This document shows positions 1 through 8,226 of a stretch of 33,225 bases of DNA, piece by piece. The notes under the pieces were generated by a model. The model had not been told where the DNA came from. It saw only the letters and a list, made by a program, of their open reading frames with translations, and ran no database searches. Within the stretch, counting starts at the first letter, position 1. Each line of letters opens with the position of its first letter. Position numbers and translations under genes: made by a program. The DNA comes from Acidimicrobiia bacterium. GTDB lineage: Bacteria > Actinomycetota > Acidimicrobiia > Acidimicrobiales > Aldehydirespiratoraceae. The stretch is taken from the NCBI GenBank assembly GCA_030432715.1, contig JAUIML010000013.1, positions 1 to 33,225 on the forward strand, read 5' to 3'.

Positions 1-846
1 CTCTTCTTCGCCTTCCATCAGATCAATGACATCTTCATCATCATCGTCATTCACGATAATGCGCTGATGGGAGCGGAACGGTTCTTCAACATCAAGTGCC
101 GCTACTCGGGCCTCGCCCCCGATGCCGCCGTGCTCGTGGCCACGGTGCGGGGTCTGAAGGCGCACTCCGGCAACCACCGGATCATCGCCGGGAAACCCCT
201 GCCCGATGCCCTCCTCGCGGAGAACCCGGACGAAGTACACATGGGCGGCGACAACCTGCGCAAGCAGCTCGAGAACATGCAGGTCCACGGGTGCACCCCG
301 GTCGTGGCGATCAACGTCTTCCCCGACGACCACCCCGCCGACATCGCCGCGATCCACGAGATCGCCGCCGAGTACGGCGCCCGAGCCGCGGTCTCGACCC
401 ACTTCTCCGACGGCGGTAAGGGGGCAACCGAGCTCGCAACGGCGGTCAAGGAAGCGGCCGAGGAACCGTCCCAGTTCTCGGTGCTCTATCCCGACGACGC
501 CTCGCTCGAGGAGAAGATCCATGCGGTGGCGACCAGGATCTACGGTGCCGACGGCGTCGAGTACTCGCCGCAGGCCGAGTCGCAGCTGGCGACCTTCACC
601 GACGCCGGCTTCGGCGCCCTGCCCGTCTGCATCGCCAAGACCCACCTGTCGCTGAGCCACGACGCGAAGCGCAAGGGGGCGCCGACCGGCTGGACCCTCC
701 CGGTCCGCGAGGTCCGGGCCTCCGTCGGCGCCGGGTTCGTGTATCCGATCTGTGGCGACATGCGCACAATGCCCGGCCTGGGCAGAAACCCGGCTGCGCA
801 CGCCATCGACATCGACGCCGACGGCAATGTCGTCAACCTGAGCTGA
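1..846 (+). CDS. fhs: Formate--tetrahydrofolate ligase, C-terminal part
   Basis: This is the C-terminal ~260 residues of formate-THF ligase, a cytosolic enzyme of about 555 residues that makes 10-formyl-THF from formate, THF and ATP. Recognisable sequence starts near base 67 with GAERFFNIKCR, followed by SGLAPDAAVLVATVRGLKAHSG, HMGGDNLRKQLEN, VVAINVFPDD and, near the end, GFVYPICGDMRTMPGLG, all typical of the family. The frame stays open back to base 1, but the residues encoded by bases 1-63 do not resemble the expected family sequence before GAERFF, so the join near base 60-67 is suspect. folD and serA-like genes follow, which fits a one-carbon/serine neighbourhood. The identity is secure; the 5' boundary is not. 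Confidence 0.93.
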   Translation, partial: LFFAFHQINDIFIIIVIHDNALMGAERFFNIKCRYSGLAPDAAVLVATVRGLKAHSGNHRIIAGKPLPDALLAENPDEVHMGGDNLRKQLENMQVHGCTPVVAINVFPDDHPADIAAIHEIAAEYGARAAVSTHFSDGGKGATELATAVKEAAEEPSQFSVLYPDDASLEEKIHAVATRIYGADGVEYSPQAESQLATFTDAGFGALPVCIAKTHLSLSHDAKRKGAPTGWTLPVREVRASVGAGFVYPICGDMRTMPGLGRNPAAHAIDIDADGNVVNLS

Positions 847-848
847 AG

Positions 849-886
849 GACGAAGCCCTCGGGGCGGCAACGCCGGGGCTTTCGTC
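849..886 (+). terminator. Probable fhs transcription terminator
   Basis: Arms gacgaagccc (849-858) and gggctttcgtc (876-886) pair with one bulged base. Inside them ggcg (863-866) and cgcc (871-874) form a second stem closed by a gcaa tetraloop. It begins 3 nt after the fhs stop. There is no U-tract. Confidence 0.55.
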
Positions 887-928
887 GCCGGTGCCTCCGA
901 CACGCTTCCCGGTCGATCGGAGGGAAGG

Positions 929-934
929 TACAGT
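929..934 (+). promoter_or_regulatory. Candidate -10 (TACAGT) for the serA-like gene
   Basis: TACAGT fits the TANNNT consensus and would start transcription near 940-941. That leaves a ~25-nt leader containing the purine-rich gagggagga upstream of the ATG at 966. This is a normal leadered start, in contrast to the leaderless ones elsewhere in the window. No clear -35 was recognised. Confidence 0.4.
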
Positions 935-965
935 CGATGCCCCCCGAGGGAGGATTGCCGATCAC

Positions 966-2171
966 ATGAAAATTCTCCTCGCCGATTCCCTCCCCGAGGC
1001 GGCCGTCGATCGACTGGTGGCCGCCGGCGACGACGTCGTCGCGGCCGATCACCTGGATGGCGACGGTCTCGGCGCCGCTCTGCCCGGCGTCGAGGTGCTC
1101 GTCGTCCGCTCCACCCCGGTGACGGCGGCGGCCCTCGACCAGGCCGACGACCTCGCTCTCATCGTGCGGGCCGGCGCCGGGACCAACACCATCGACTGCG
1201 CCCGGGCCGCCGAGCTCGGCATCTTCGTGTGCAACGTGCCCGGCCAGAACGCACTGGCCGTCGCCGAGCTCACGATCGGACTGTTGATCGCGGTCGACCG
1301 CCACATCGCCACGGCCACCGCCGACCTCCGCGACGGCAAGTGGAACAAGAAGGCCTACTCGCAGGCCGACGGCCTGTTCGGCCGCACGCTCGGAATCATC
1401 GGCCTGGGCGACATCGGCATCGCCACCGCAGCCCGGGCCACTGCGTTCGGCATCGACGTGATCGCGGTCGACAAGGCCGGACGCCCCGCCTCGGTGCTCG
1501 ACCGGGCCGCCCGGGCGGGCGTCCGCTTCGTCGACGACCTCGACACGCTCCTGACCTCGTCCGACATCGTCTCCCTGCACGTGCCCGGCGGCCCGGAGAC
1601 GGCGGGCATGGTCGACGCGGCGTTCCTGGCGAAGATGCGCGACGGCGCCATCCTCCTCAACACCGCACGCGGCGATGTGGTCGACGAGGCCGCGCTGATC
1701 GAGGCGATGGAGACGCGCGGTCTGCGAGCCGGACTCGACGTGTTCGCCGACGAACCCGGCAGCGGCACCGGCGAGTTCTCCTCGCCCCTGGCCCGGCATC
1801 CGTCGGTCGTCGCGACCCATCACGTGGGCGCCTCGACCGAGCAGGCCCAGCAGGCGGTGGCCGACGGCACCGTCGACACGATCGAGGCGTACCGCAACGG
1901 TGCCGTCGTGAACTGGGTGAACATGGAGGTCGAACCCCGCTGCGCGGCCACGCTCTCGATCCGTCACCAGGACAAGGTGGGCGTCCTCGCCGGCGTGTTG
2001 GCCATCCTTCGGGGATCGGACCTCAACGTGTCGACCATGTCCAACAAGGTGTTCGCCGGTGCGAAGGCGGCGGTGGCGACCATCGACGTGGGCGGCGTCC
2101 CCAGCGACGAGATCCTCCAGCGGATCAAGGCGCACGAACACGTGATCAACGTCTCCGTCACGCTCGCATGA
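966..2171 (+). CDS. serA: D-3-phosphoglycerate dehydrogenase-like 2-hydroxyacid dehydrogenase with ACT domain
   Basis: The product is 401 aa and most likely oxidises 3-phosphoglycerate with NAD in the first step of serine synthesis. It has a split D-isomer 2-hydroxyacid dehydrogenase fold. The NAD-binding GLGDIG lies at 146-151, the catalytic arginine in NTARGD is R235, the glutamate in DVFADEP is E263 and the histidine is H286 (HHVGAST). An ACT regulatory domain covers about 329-401, so this is the short form without the ~100-residue intervening domain of the long form. The start at 966 follows a good gggagg; a longer frame from 891 is rejected because its extra 25 residues are not family-like. 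Its stop overlaps the next ATG (ATGA), indicating translational coupling to the DUF1015 gene. A related dehydrogenase specificity is possible, but the context supports SerA. Confidence 0.88.
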   Translation: MKILLADSLPEAAVDRLVAAGDDVVAADHLDGDGLGAALPGVEVLVVRSTPVTAAALDQADDLALIVRAGAGTNTIDCARAAELGIFVCNVPGQNALAVAELTIGLLIAVDRHIATATADLRDGKWNKKAYSQADGLFGRTLGIIGLGDIGIATAARATAFGIDVIAVDKAGRPASVLDRAARAGVRFVDDLDTLLTSSDIVSLHVPGGPETAGMVDAAFLAKMRDGAILLNTARGDVVDEAALIEAMETRGLRAGLDVFADEPGSGTGEFSSPLARHPSVVATHHVGASTEQAQQAVADGTVDTIEAYRNGAVVNWVNMEVEPRCAATLSIRHQDKVGVLAGVLAILRGSDLNVSTMSNKVFAGAKAAVATIDVGGVPSDEILQRIKAHEHVINVSVTLA

Positions 2172-3412
2172 CGGCGCCCCTGTTCGCCCCGTTCCGGGGG
2201 TGGCTCATCCGACCCGAGTGGGCCGAGCGTGTGGTCGCCGGCGCCTACGACGCCAAGACGCCCGACGAGCGCCGGGCCATCGTCGAGGCCAACCCCTACA
2301 GCTACTTCGGGGTGACCCGTTCGGCCGGCGACCTCTCGCCTGGCGAGGTGGCCGACGACGACGAGTTGCTCCGCCGGGGGGCCGAGACGCTCAGCCGAAT
2401 ACTCGACGCCGGAGCGTTCGCCCCCTCCGATCAGCCGGCCTTCTACGCCTACCGGCTGGCCTACCGCGACCACGTTCAGACCGGCATCGTCGGGGCCCTG
2501 GAGGTCGACGGGTTGCGCGACGGCCGGGTCCTCACCCACGAGAACGTGCGACCCGAGCGGGCCTCGCTCCTCAGCCACCACCTCGAGGTGGTCGGGGCCA
2601 CGTCGTCCCCGATCGCGCTCACCCACGAGCCCGACCCGACCCTGCGGGGATTGCTGGCAGCTGCGTGTGCGAGAACCCCCGATGTCGACCACGTGGTCGA
2701 AGACGTCCGACACCTCATCTGGACCCTCGACCCCGACGAGAGCGCCCGGGTGGTCGAGCTTCTCGCCGACGCCCGCGTCTACGTCACGGACGGCCACCAC
2801 CGGTCGGCGGCGGCCCTCGCCGGACGCGACGCCCATCCCGACGAGCACGCCTTCCGGCGGACGCTCGCCGTGCTCTTCCCGGCCGACGAGTTGCGGGTGG
2901 AAGCCTTCCATCGCCGGGCCGCCGACGTCGACGGTCGATCGGTCGAGGACCTCCGTCGTTCGCTCGAGACCGTCGGCACGGTCCGGCCGGCCACCGACGC
3001 CGACGCCGCCGCGCCGCGGGCCCGCGGCGAGATCGGCGTCTACCACGACGGCCACTGGTCGATGCTGGTCCTCGATCCCCAGGAGCGACCCTCGCCCCTC
3101 GCCGCGCTCGACGTCGAGCGCCTCCGCCGCGACGTGATCGGACACGTGCTCGGCATCGACGAACTCGCGCCCGACAGCGGTGTCGACTACGTGCCCGGAC
3201 CGTCCGGCGTCGGCGAACTCGTCGCCCGGTGCGACGCCGACGGCATGCTCGGCTTCCTCGTCTTCCCGACCGACATCCACGACCTGATGGCCGTCGCCGC
3301 AGCCGGTGAACTCATGCCCCCCAAGTCGTCGTACTTCGCGCCGAAACCGCGCTCAGGAGTCTTCCTGCGGATCCTCGGCACGGGCGCGACCGCCCATCTG
3401 CCGCCGAGCTGA
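2168..3412 (+). CDS. DUF1015 family protein
   Basis: The product is 414 aa, cytosolic, with no membrane segment. It is assigned to DUF1015 by the hallmark TDGHHRSAAA (DGHHR at 208-212), by NPYSYFGVTR near the N-terminus and by GELMPPKSSYFAPKPRSG near the C-terminus. The biochemical function of the family is not established to my knowledge, although members often sit beside serA. Here the ATG overlaps the serA-like stop by 4 nt, so both proteins are probably made from one mRNA in a set ratio, which suggests a role in serine or phosphoserine metabolism (inference). It ends 6 nt before the stop of convergent folD. Confidence 0.85.
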   Translation: MTAPLFAPFRGWLIRPEWAERVVAGAYDAKTPDERRAIVEANPYSYFGVTRSAGDLSPGEVADDDELLRRGAETLSRILDAGAFAPSDQPAFYAYRLAYRDHVQTGIVGALEVDGLRDGRVLTHENVRPERASLLSHHLEVVGATSSPIALTHEPDPTLRGLLAAACARTPDVDHVVEDVRHLIWTLDPDESARVVELLADARVYVTDGHHRSAAALAGRDAHPDEHAFRRTLAVLFPADELRVEAFHRRAADVDGRSVEDLRRSLETVGTVRPATDADAAAPRARGEIGVYHDGHWSMLVLDPQERPSPLAALDVERLRRDVIGHVLGIDELAPDSGVDYVPGPSGVGELVARCDADGMLGFLVFPTDIHDLMAVAAAGELMPPKSSYFAPKPRSGVFLRILGTGATAHLPPS

Positions 3413-3423
3413 GCGCCCTCAGC
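3408..3423. terminator. Short palindrome at the DUF1015/folD convergent junction
   Basis: Arms gctgag (3408-3413) and ctcagc (3418-3423) flank a 4-nt loop, cgcc. Both stop codons lie inside the arms in mirror positions (TGA 3410-3412 and, on the other strand, 3419-3421). It may be a weak bidirectional terminator; there is no U-tract. Confidence 0.35.
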
Positions 3424-4309
3424 CCGGGACCGCGCCCAGCATCCGGGCGGCGGCGAGGGTGTTCTCCATGAGACAGCCGATGGTCATCGGGCCGGTGCCC
3501 CCGGGCATCGGGGTGATGGCGCCGGCGATCTCCTGGACCGAGTCGAAATCGACGTCGCCCACGATGCCCGCTTCGGTGCGTGAGATCCCGACATCGAGCA
3601 CCGCCGCCCCCGGCTTCACGAAGTCGGCTGTCACGAGCCGGGCCATGCCGGCAGCCGCCACGACGATGTCGGCCTGACGGCAGACCCCCGCGAGATCGGC
3701 CGTGCGGCTGTGGGCGAGGGTGGGGGTTGCATCGCACCCCTTGCGTCCGAACAACAGCACCTGGGGGAGCCCGACGAGGGTCGAGCGGCCGATGACGACC
3801 GCGTTCTTGCCCGAGGTCTCGACCCCATAGCGTTCGAGCAGGCGCATGACCCCGAGCGGGGTGCACGGCACATGGCCGATCCGACCGCGGACCAGGCGAC
3901 CCATCGAACGCTCGGTGAGACCGTCGACATCCTTCTCCGGCGGAACGAGATCGAGCACGGCCTCCGCATCGAGCCCGGCCGGCAGCGGGAGCTGCACGAG
4001 GATCCCGTGCACCTCCGGGTCGTCGGCCAGGCTTCGCACCGCGTGCTCGACATCGTCTTGTGTCGCGTCTTCGGGCAGTTCGACGTGGCGCGAGATCATG
4101 CCCGCTTCCCCGGCCTTGCGGTGCTTGTTGCGCACATAGATCTGGCTGGGTCGGTCGCCGCCGACGAGCACCGTGGCCAGGCACACACCCGGGTTGCCGA
4201 GCGAGTCGATCTCCTCCCTGATCCCGGCGACGATCTCGTCGCGAAGTCGGTTGCCGTCCATCAGGACCGCACCACCGTCGGTGCGGACGAAGTCGTCGTA
4301 GCTGGTCAC
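3419..4309 (-). CDS. folD: Bifunctional methylene-THF dehydrogenase / methenyl-THF cyclohydrolase
   Basis: The product is 296 aa, a cytosolic enzyme interconverting 5,10-methylene-THF, methenyl-THF and 10-formyl-THF with NADP. The catalytic lysine is in QIYVRNKHRKAGE (K62). Other family blocks are ILVQLPLPAGLD, KDVDGLT, PCTPLGVMRLLERY, the nucleotide-binding NAVVIGRSTLVGLP, DVGISR and the C-terminal ITPMPGGTGPMTIGCLMENT. Position VGLP carries Leu where VGRP is usual. The chosen GTG at 4309 has TAGCCT ending 6 nt upstream and would be leaderless; an internal Met17 is the alternative start. With fhs close by, it supplies or consumes formyl-THF. Confidence 0.95.
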   Translation of the reverse strand: MTSYDDFVRTDGGAVLMDGNRLRDEIVAGIREEIDSLGNPGVCLATVLVGGDRPSQIYVRNKHRKAGEAGMISRHVELPEDATQDDVEHAVRSLADDPEVHGILVQLPLPAGLDAEAVLDLVPPEKDVDGLTERSMGRLVRGRIGHVPCTPLGVMRLLERYGVETSGKNAVVIGRSTLVGLPQVLLFGRKGCDATPTLAHSRTADLAGVCRQADIVVAAAGMARLVTADFVKPGAAVLDVGISRTEAGIVGDVDFDSVQEIAGAITPMPGGTGPMTIGCLMENTLAAARMLGAVPG

Positions 4310-4315
4310 GCGCGG

Positions 4316-4321
4316 AGGCTA
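4316..4321 (-). promoter_or_regulatory. Leaderless -10 (TAGCCT) for folD
   Basis: Reading the minus strand, TAGCCT is followed by 6 nt (ccgcgc) and then the GTG at 4309. The expected start of transcription therefore coincides with the start codon. No Shine-Dalgarno sequence lies between them. Confidence 0.55.
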
Positions 4322-4349
4322 CCTTCTGCACGCCGCGCCGTTGTCGACC

Positions 4350-4355
4350 TAACTT
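4350..4355 (+). promoter_or_regulatory. Leaderless -10 (TAACTT) for the CoA-transferase
   Basis: TAACTT is followed by 6 nt (gccgag) and the ATG at 4362. It shares the 52-nt divergent space with the folD promoter. No ribosome-binding site is present. Confidence 0.55.
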
Positions 4356-4361
4356 GCCGAG

Positions 4362-5558
4362 ATGAGCGACGTGCGCAGCGGGCCCATGAGCGGCATCAGG
4401 ATCCTCGATCTCTCGCAAGTCGTGGCCGGCCCGTTGGCCACGCAGATGCTCGCCGAACAGGGCGCCGATGTCATCAAGATCGAGCCGCCCGAAGGCGAAC
4501 TCCTCCGTCTCGGTCTCCGTCACGGATATCCACCGCTGTTTGCCAACGACAACCGGGGCAAGCGTTGCGTGGCGGTGGACACCAAGCAGTCGGAAGGCCG
4601 CGACCTCGTCCTCCAGCTGGCCCGCGACGCCGACGTCTTCATGGAGAACTTCCGGCCCGGCGTGTCCGAACGACTCGGCCTCGGTGAGGCGGCCGTGCGA
4701 GCGGTTGCGCCCGACATCGTCTACGTCTCCGTCACCGGCTTCGGGCCGACCGGCCCCTACGCCGACCGGGCGTGTCTCGACCCGGTCATCCAGGGCATCA
4801 CCGGCATGGTCCACGGGCAGACCAGCCGTGACCTTCCCTTTCCCGATCTCATCCGCACCCTCGTGGCCGACAAGACCACCGCCTACACGGCGGCCCAGGC
4901 CATCTCCGCCGCCCTCTTCGCCCGTGAGCGAGGCGCCGGAGGGCAGCACATCGAGATCGCGATGCTCGACGCGGTGCTCGCCTGGTTCTGGCCCGATGGG
5001 ATGAGCGACTTCACCCTGCCCGACGACCCTGCTCCCGGACGACGGGCGAGCGACAACTACCGCCTGACCGACACCGCCGACGGCCAGATCATCTACTACC
5101 TCGCCTCCACCGACCAGATCTGCGGGATGTGGCGGGCATTGGGTCGCGACGACATGCTCGACGACGACCGCTACAACCACATCGGCCTCGGCCGCGACCC
5201 TGAGGCCCTGGCGTTGGTCGGTGCGACGATCGTCGAGGAGATCGGGGCGCTGGCCACAGCCGACATCATCGAGCGTCTGGCCCGCGAGGGCGTGCCCGCC
5301 GGGCCGATCCACCAACGGGCCGACGTCCTCACCGACCCGCAGGTCGTACACAACGGACTGGTCGTCGAGTGGGAACACGCCGACCTCGGCCTCGTCCGCC
5401 AGATCCGACCACCCGTCGACTTCCACGGCACGCCCACGACGATGCTGCACCAGGTCGAGGACGTCGGCGCCAGCACCCGAGCCGTGCTCCGCGACCAGGG
5501 GCTCGACGACGCCGCGATCGATGGACTCATCGCGCGAGGCGTGATCCGCGAGACCTGA
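4362..5558 (+). CDS. CaiB/BaiF (family III) CoA-transferase
   Basis: The product is 398 aa, a cytosolic enzyme that moves CoA between carboxylic acids through an aspartyl-CoA thioester. The N-terminus has GIRILDLSQVVAGPLATQMLAEQGADVIKIE, split here as GIRILDLSQVVAGP and GADVIKIEPP. FMENFRPGVSERLGLG and VSVTGFGPTGPY are further family blocks. D170 (LVADKTTA) aligns by position and context with the catalytic Asp169 of formyl-CoA transferase. The substrate cannot be read from sequence; fatty-acid, bile-acid-like or dicarboxylate CoA esters are all possible. The gene stands alone, divergent from folD. A second family member lies at 21992-23182. Confidence 0.9.
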   Translation: MSDVRSGPMSGIRILDLSQVVAGPLATQMLAEQGADVIKIEPPEGELLRLGLRHGYPPLFANDNRGKRCVAVDTKQSEGRDLVLQLARDADVFMENFRPGVSERLGLGEAAVRAVAPDIVYVSVTGFGPTGPYADRACLDPVIQGITGMVHGQTSRDLPFPDLIRTLVADKTTAYTAAQAISAALFARERGAGGQHIEIAMLDAVLAWFWPDGMSDFTLPDDPAPGRRASDNYRLTDTADGQIIYYLASTDQICGMWRALGRDDMLDDDRYNHIGLGRDPEALALVGATIVEEIGALATADIIERLAREGVPAGPIHQRADVLTDPQVVHNGLVVEWEHADLGLVRQIRPPVDFHGTPTTMLHQVEDVGASTRAVLRDQGLDDAAIDGLIARGVIRET

Positions 5559-5566
5559 CCGGAAAT

Positions 5567-5586
5567 GGGCCGGAAGGCCCGTTTTC
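5567..5586 (+). terminator. Intrinsic terminator after the CoA-transferase
   Basis: The stem gggcc (5567-5571) / ggccc (5576-5580) closes a ggaa tetraloop and is followed by gttttc. An upstream aaa can pair with the ttt. This is the only hairpin in the window with a proper T-run. Confidence 0.7.
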
Positions 5587-5660
5587 GCCTCATCCCCTGC
5601 CCGATCCGGCCGATCTGAACGGTGTTGACCGAAGTCCGCACCGATTCGAGGGAGAGGTGA

Positions 5661-7346
5661 ATGGGGAGCCGCGCACTGCTGAAGGGTGAACAGCGGGCAC
5701 TCGTCGGCATCGTCGCGCTCACGCTGATCGGCACGCTCAGCGAAGCGGGATTCCTGGTGATCATCGCCCGCGCCGGTGTCGCGCTCGCCAACGGCGAGAA
5801 GGCCATCACGATCCAGGGCGACCACACCGTCGCGATGATCACCGGTCTCGCGGCCGCGGCCGCGTTCATCATCCTGCGCTTCGTCGCCAACATCGGCGGT
5901 GCGGCGCTCTCGAGCGTGAGCATGGCTCGCGCCGCGATCCGGTTGCAGAGCGAATTCACGGAGGCCTACCTGGGCACCGCGTGGGACGTGAAGCACAGCC
6001 TCGCCCCGGGGCGGGTGCAGCAGCTCCTCAGCAACTACGCCCGCACCGCGGTGAACGCCGTTGCCGCCACCGCCCGCGGGCTCACGGCCGCCGTCAGCCT
6101 GTTCGCCCTGGTTGCCGTCGCCTTCGCCATCCAGCCCTACATCACGATCGTCGCCACCCTGCTGGTCGCCGCGCTGGGCACGGCGATGGTTCCTCTGCGA
6201 CGGAAGGTCCAGAAGGTCTCCCAGCGGGCCGCCGCGGCCCAGGTCGCGTTCGGCACGCGCGTCAACGAGACCGAGTCGCTGGCCCTCGAGATCGAGGTTC
6301 ACGGTGTGGCCGAGCCCGTCGCCGAGCGCGTCACCGCCGACGCCACGGAGGCTGCCCACGCCCTCGGCTGGTCGCAGTTCGCACAACTCGCGATCGGCCC
6401 TGCGTACCAGCTCGTCGCCTACGGCGGCGTGGTCGGCCTGCTCGCCGTCGGCATCAGCACCGGCGTCGACGACATCGGCACGGTCGGCGCGGTCTTGATC
6501 CTGCTCCTGCGCTGCCTCGGCTACGGCCAGTCCCTCCAGGTGGCCCGAGCCCAGTACACCCAGGCCGACGTGTACGCGACGGCCCTCGCCGAGGAGGTCG
6601 CCCGCTATCGGGCCGCGACCCCGGAGCGGGGAAGCCGGTCGAGCACCACCGGAGGCGGGCTCGTGGCCCGTCGGCTGAGCTACGCCTACGACGACGAGCC
6701 GACCCTGCACGACCTGGACTTCGCCGTGGAGCCGGGATCCATCATCGGCGTGGTCGGCCCGTCCGGCAGCGGCAAGTCGACCCTGACCCAGCTGGTGCTC
6801 GGACTGCGCGACTCGAACGGCGCCCTCACACTCGACGGCGTGGCCATCGACGACGCCGACCCCGACTGGTGGGCGCGTCGGGTCGCGATGGTGCCCCAGC
6901 ACAGCCAGCTGTTCACCGGATCCGTCGCCGACAACGTGCGATTCCTGCGCGACCTCGACGACGACGTCATCGTTGCCGCGTGCCGTCAGGCGGCCGTACA
7001 CGACGAGATCATGGCGATGGGCGGCTACGACACGCCCGTCGGCGAGCGGGGCGGTGCCCTTTCGGGTGGCCAGCGTCAACGGATCTGCATCGCCCGGGCC
7101 CTCGCCGGCCGACCCGAACTCCTGGTGCTCGACGAGCCGACCAGCGCCCTCGACAGCGTCTCCGAACGACTGGTCCTCGACTCGCTGGCCGCCCTTCGCG
7201 GCTCCACCACCGTCCTCGTGGTGACCCACCGGCTGGCCGTACTCGACGTGTGCGACCACGTCCTCAGCCTCGCGGCCGGTCGCATCGACTATCTCGGGCC
7301 CACCGACGGCTACCGCTCGCGACTCGACCCGTCGTGGAGCGCGTGA
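5661..7346 (+). CDS. ABC transporter, fused permease and ATPase (exporter type)
   Basis: The product is 561 aa with an N-terminal membrane domain (about 1-320; hydrophobic stretches near 15-40, 57-80, 140-178 and 250-285) and a C-terminal nucleotide-binding domain. Walker A is GPSGSGKST (366-374), the Q-loop glutamine is Q413, the signature LSGGQ is at 468-472, Walker B LLVLDE at 487-492 and the H-loop histidine H523. This is the half-transporter layout of MsbA/PglK-like exporters, which act as dimers. The gene leads a run of glycosyltransferase and sulfotransferase genes, so a lipid-linked glycan is the likely cargo (inference). The ATG at 5661 follows gggagaggtga. The next gene begins 1 nt after the stop. 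Confidence 0.88.
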   Translation: MGSRALLKGEQRALVGIVALTLIGTLSEAGFLVIIARAGVALANGEKAITIQGDHTVAMITGLAAAAAFIILRFVANIGGAALSSVSMARAAIRLQSEFTEAYLGTAWDVKHSLAPGRVQQLLSNYARTAVNAVAATARGLTAAVSLFALVAVAFAIQPYITIVATLLVAALGTAMVPLRRKVQKVSQRAAAAQVAFGTRVNETESLALEIEVHGVAEPVAERVTADATEAAHALGWSQFAQLAIGPAYQLVAYGGVVGLLAVGISTGVDDIGTVGAVLILLLRCLGYGQSLQVARAQYTQADVYATALAEEVARYRAATPERGSRSSTTGGGLVARRLSYAYDDEPTLHDLDFAVEPGSIIGVVGPSGSGKSTLTQLVLGLRDSNGALTLDGVAIDDADPDWWARRVAMVPQHSQLFTGSVADNVRFLRDLDDDVIVAACRQAAVHDEIMAMGGYDTPVGERGGALSGGQRQRICIARALAGRPELLVLDEPTSALDSVSERLVLDSLAALRGSTTVLVVTHRLAVLDVCDHVLSLAAGRIDYLGPTDGYRSRLDPSWSA

Positions 7347-7347
7347 G

Positions 7348-8226
7348 ATGCGTCCCGTCGTCGACCTCCACAAGGTCCGCGCCGTCGGGCGCCCGCTCCG
7401 TCGCCGCAGCGCCACCGTCGACCGGGCGATGGTCCACGCCGAGACCCGCACCCGTCTGCGCCACGACCCGATCGTCGTCTTCTCGCTGGGCAAGACCGGC
7501 ACCACCGCCCTGACCACCGCCCTGGAGTCGGCGAGCGGACGCCCGGTGGTGAAGGCCCACGCGCTCAGTCCCGCCGGCATCGAGACCCGCCTGGCCAAGG
7601 CCCGGCGGCTGCGGATCGTCGATCGGCCCCGCTTTCTGTGGGCGTGCGAGCAGATCGCCCGCACGCTCGACGCGGGCGGCCGCTGGGATCTGCTCTGCGG
7701 GGTCCGCGACCCGATCGCGCTCGCCGTCTCCGACCACTTCTACGGGCTGCAACGTCAACGCGAGGTGGGGCGAGACCCCTGGCTCGACCCCGAGGACGGC
7801 GAGGCTCACACGGCCGCCATCGTCGACAACATCCGCGCCAACTTCGTCGACACCGACTGGTTCGCCGCCGAGCTCGGGGCTGTCACCGGCATCGACGTCT
7901 ACGCGACGCCCTTCCCCCACGACGAGGGCAGTCGGACCTACGCCCACGGGCGGTTCCGGGCCCTGGTGGTGAGGGCCGAGGACCTCCCCACGACCGGTCC
8001 GCGGGCCATCGCCTCGTTCCTGGGACTCGACGCGCCCCTGACGATCGAGCGGCGCAACGAAGGCACGGCGACCGATCCGACCTCGGCGTATCGCCGATTC
8101 ATCGACGGCGCGACCCTGCCGCCCGCACTGGTCGACGAGGTCTACGACACCCGGCTCGCCCGCCACTTCTACTCAGACGAGGAGCGAGCGAGACTGCGGG
8201 CCGAGTGGACGGGGGTCCTGGTGTGA
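7348..8226 (+). CDS. Sulfotransferase-like / putative capsular polysaccharide synthesis protein
   Basis: The product is 292 aa. A PAPS-type P-loop is visible as FSLGKTGTTAL (45-55; K49, T50, T52, T53). A second block, CGVRDPIALAVSDHFY, has the Arg-Asp-Pro and Ser arrangement of a 3'-phosphate-binding segment. The overall pattern resembles the putative capsular polysaccharide synthesis group of sulfotransferase-fold proteins rather than the classical family encoded at 11739-12671. It probably transfers sulfate to a surface glycan. The GTG of the next gene overlaps the last codons by 4 nt, so translation is coupled. The fold is fairly sure; donor and acceptor are inference. Confidence 0.68.
   Translation: MRPVVDLHKVRAVGRPLRRRSATVDRAMVHAETRTRLRHDPIVVFSLGKTGTTALTTALESASGRPVVKAHALSPAGIETRLAKARRLRIVDRPRFLWACEQIARTLDAGGRWDLLCGVRDPIALAVSDHFYGLQRQREVGRDPWLDPEDGEAHTAAIVDNIRANFVDTDWFAAELGAVTGIDVYATPFPHDEGSRTYAHGRFRALVVRAEDLPTTGPRAIASFLGLDAPLTIERRNEGTATDPTSAYRRFIDGATLPPALVDEVYDTRLARHFYSDEERARLRAEWTGVLV

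Noticed and set aside
3312-7664. A very long open frame (1450 codons) on the minus strand
   Set aside because: It is antisense to folD, the CoA-transferase and the ABC transporter; only its folD part is real. Long antisense frames are expected at this GC content.
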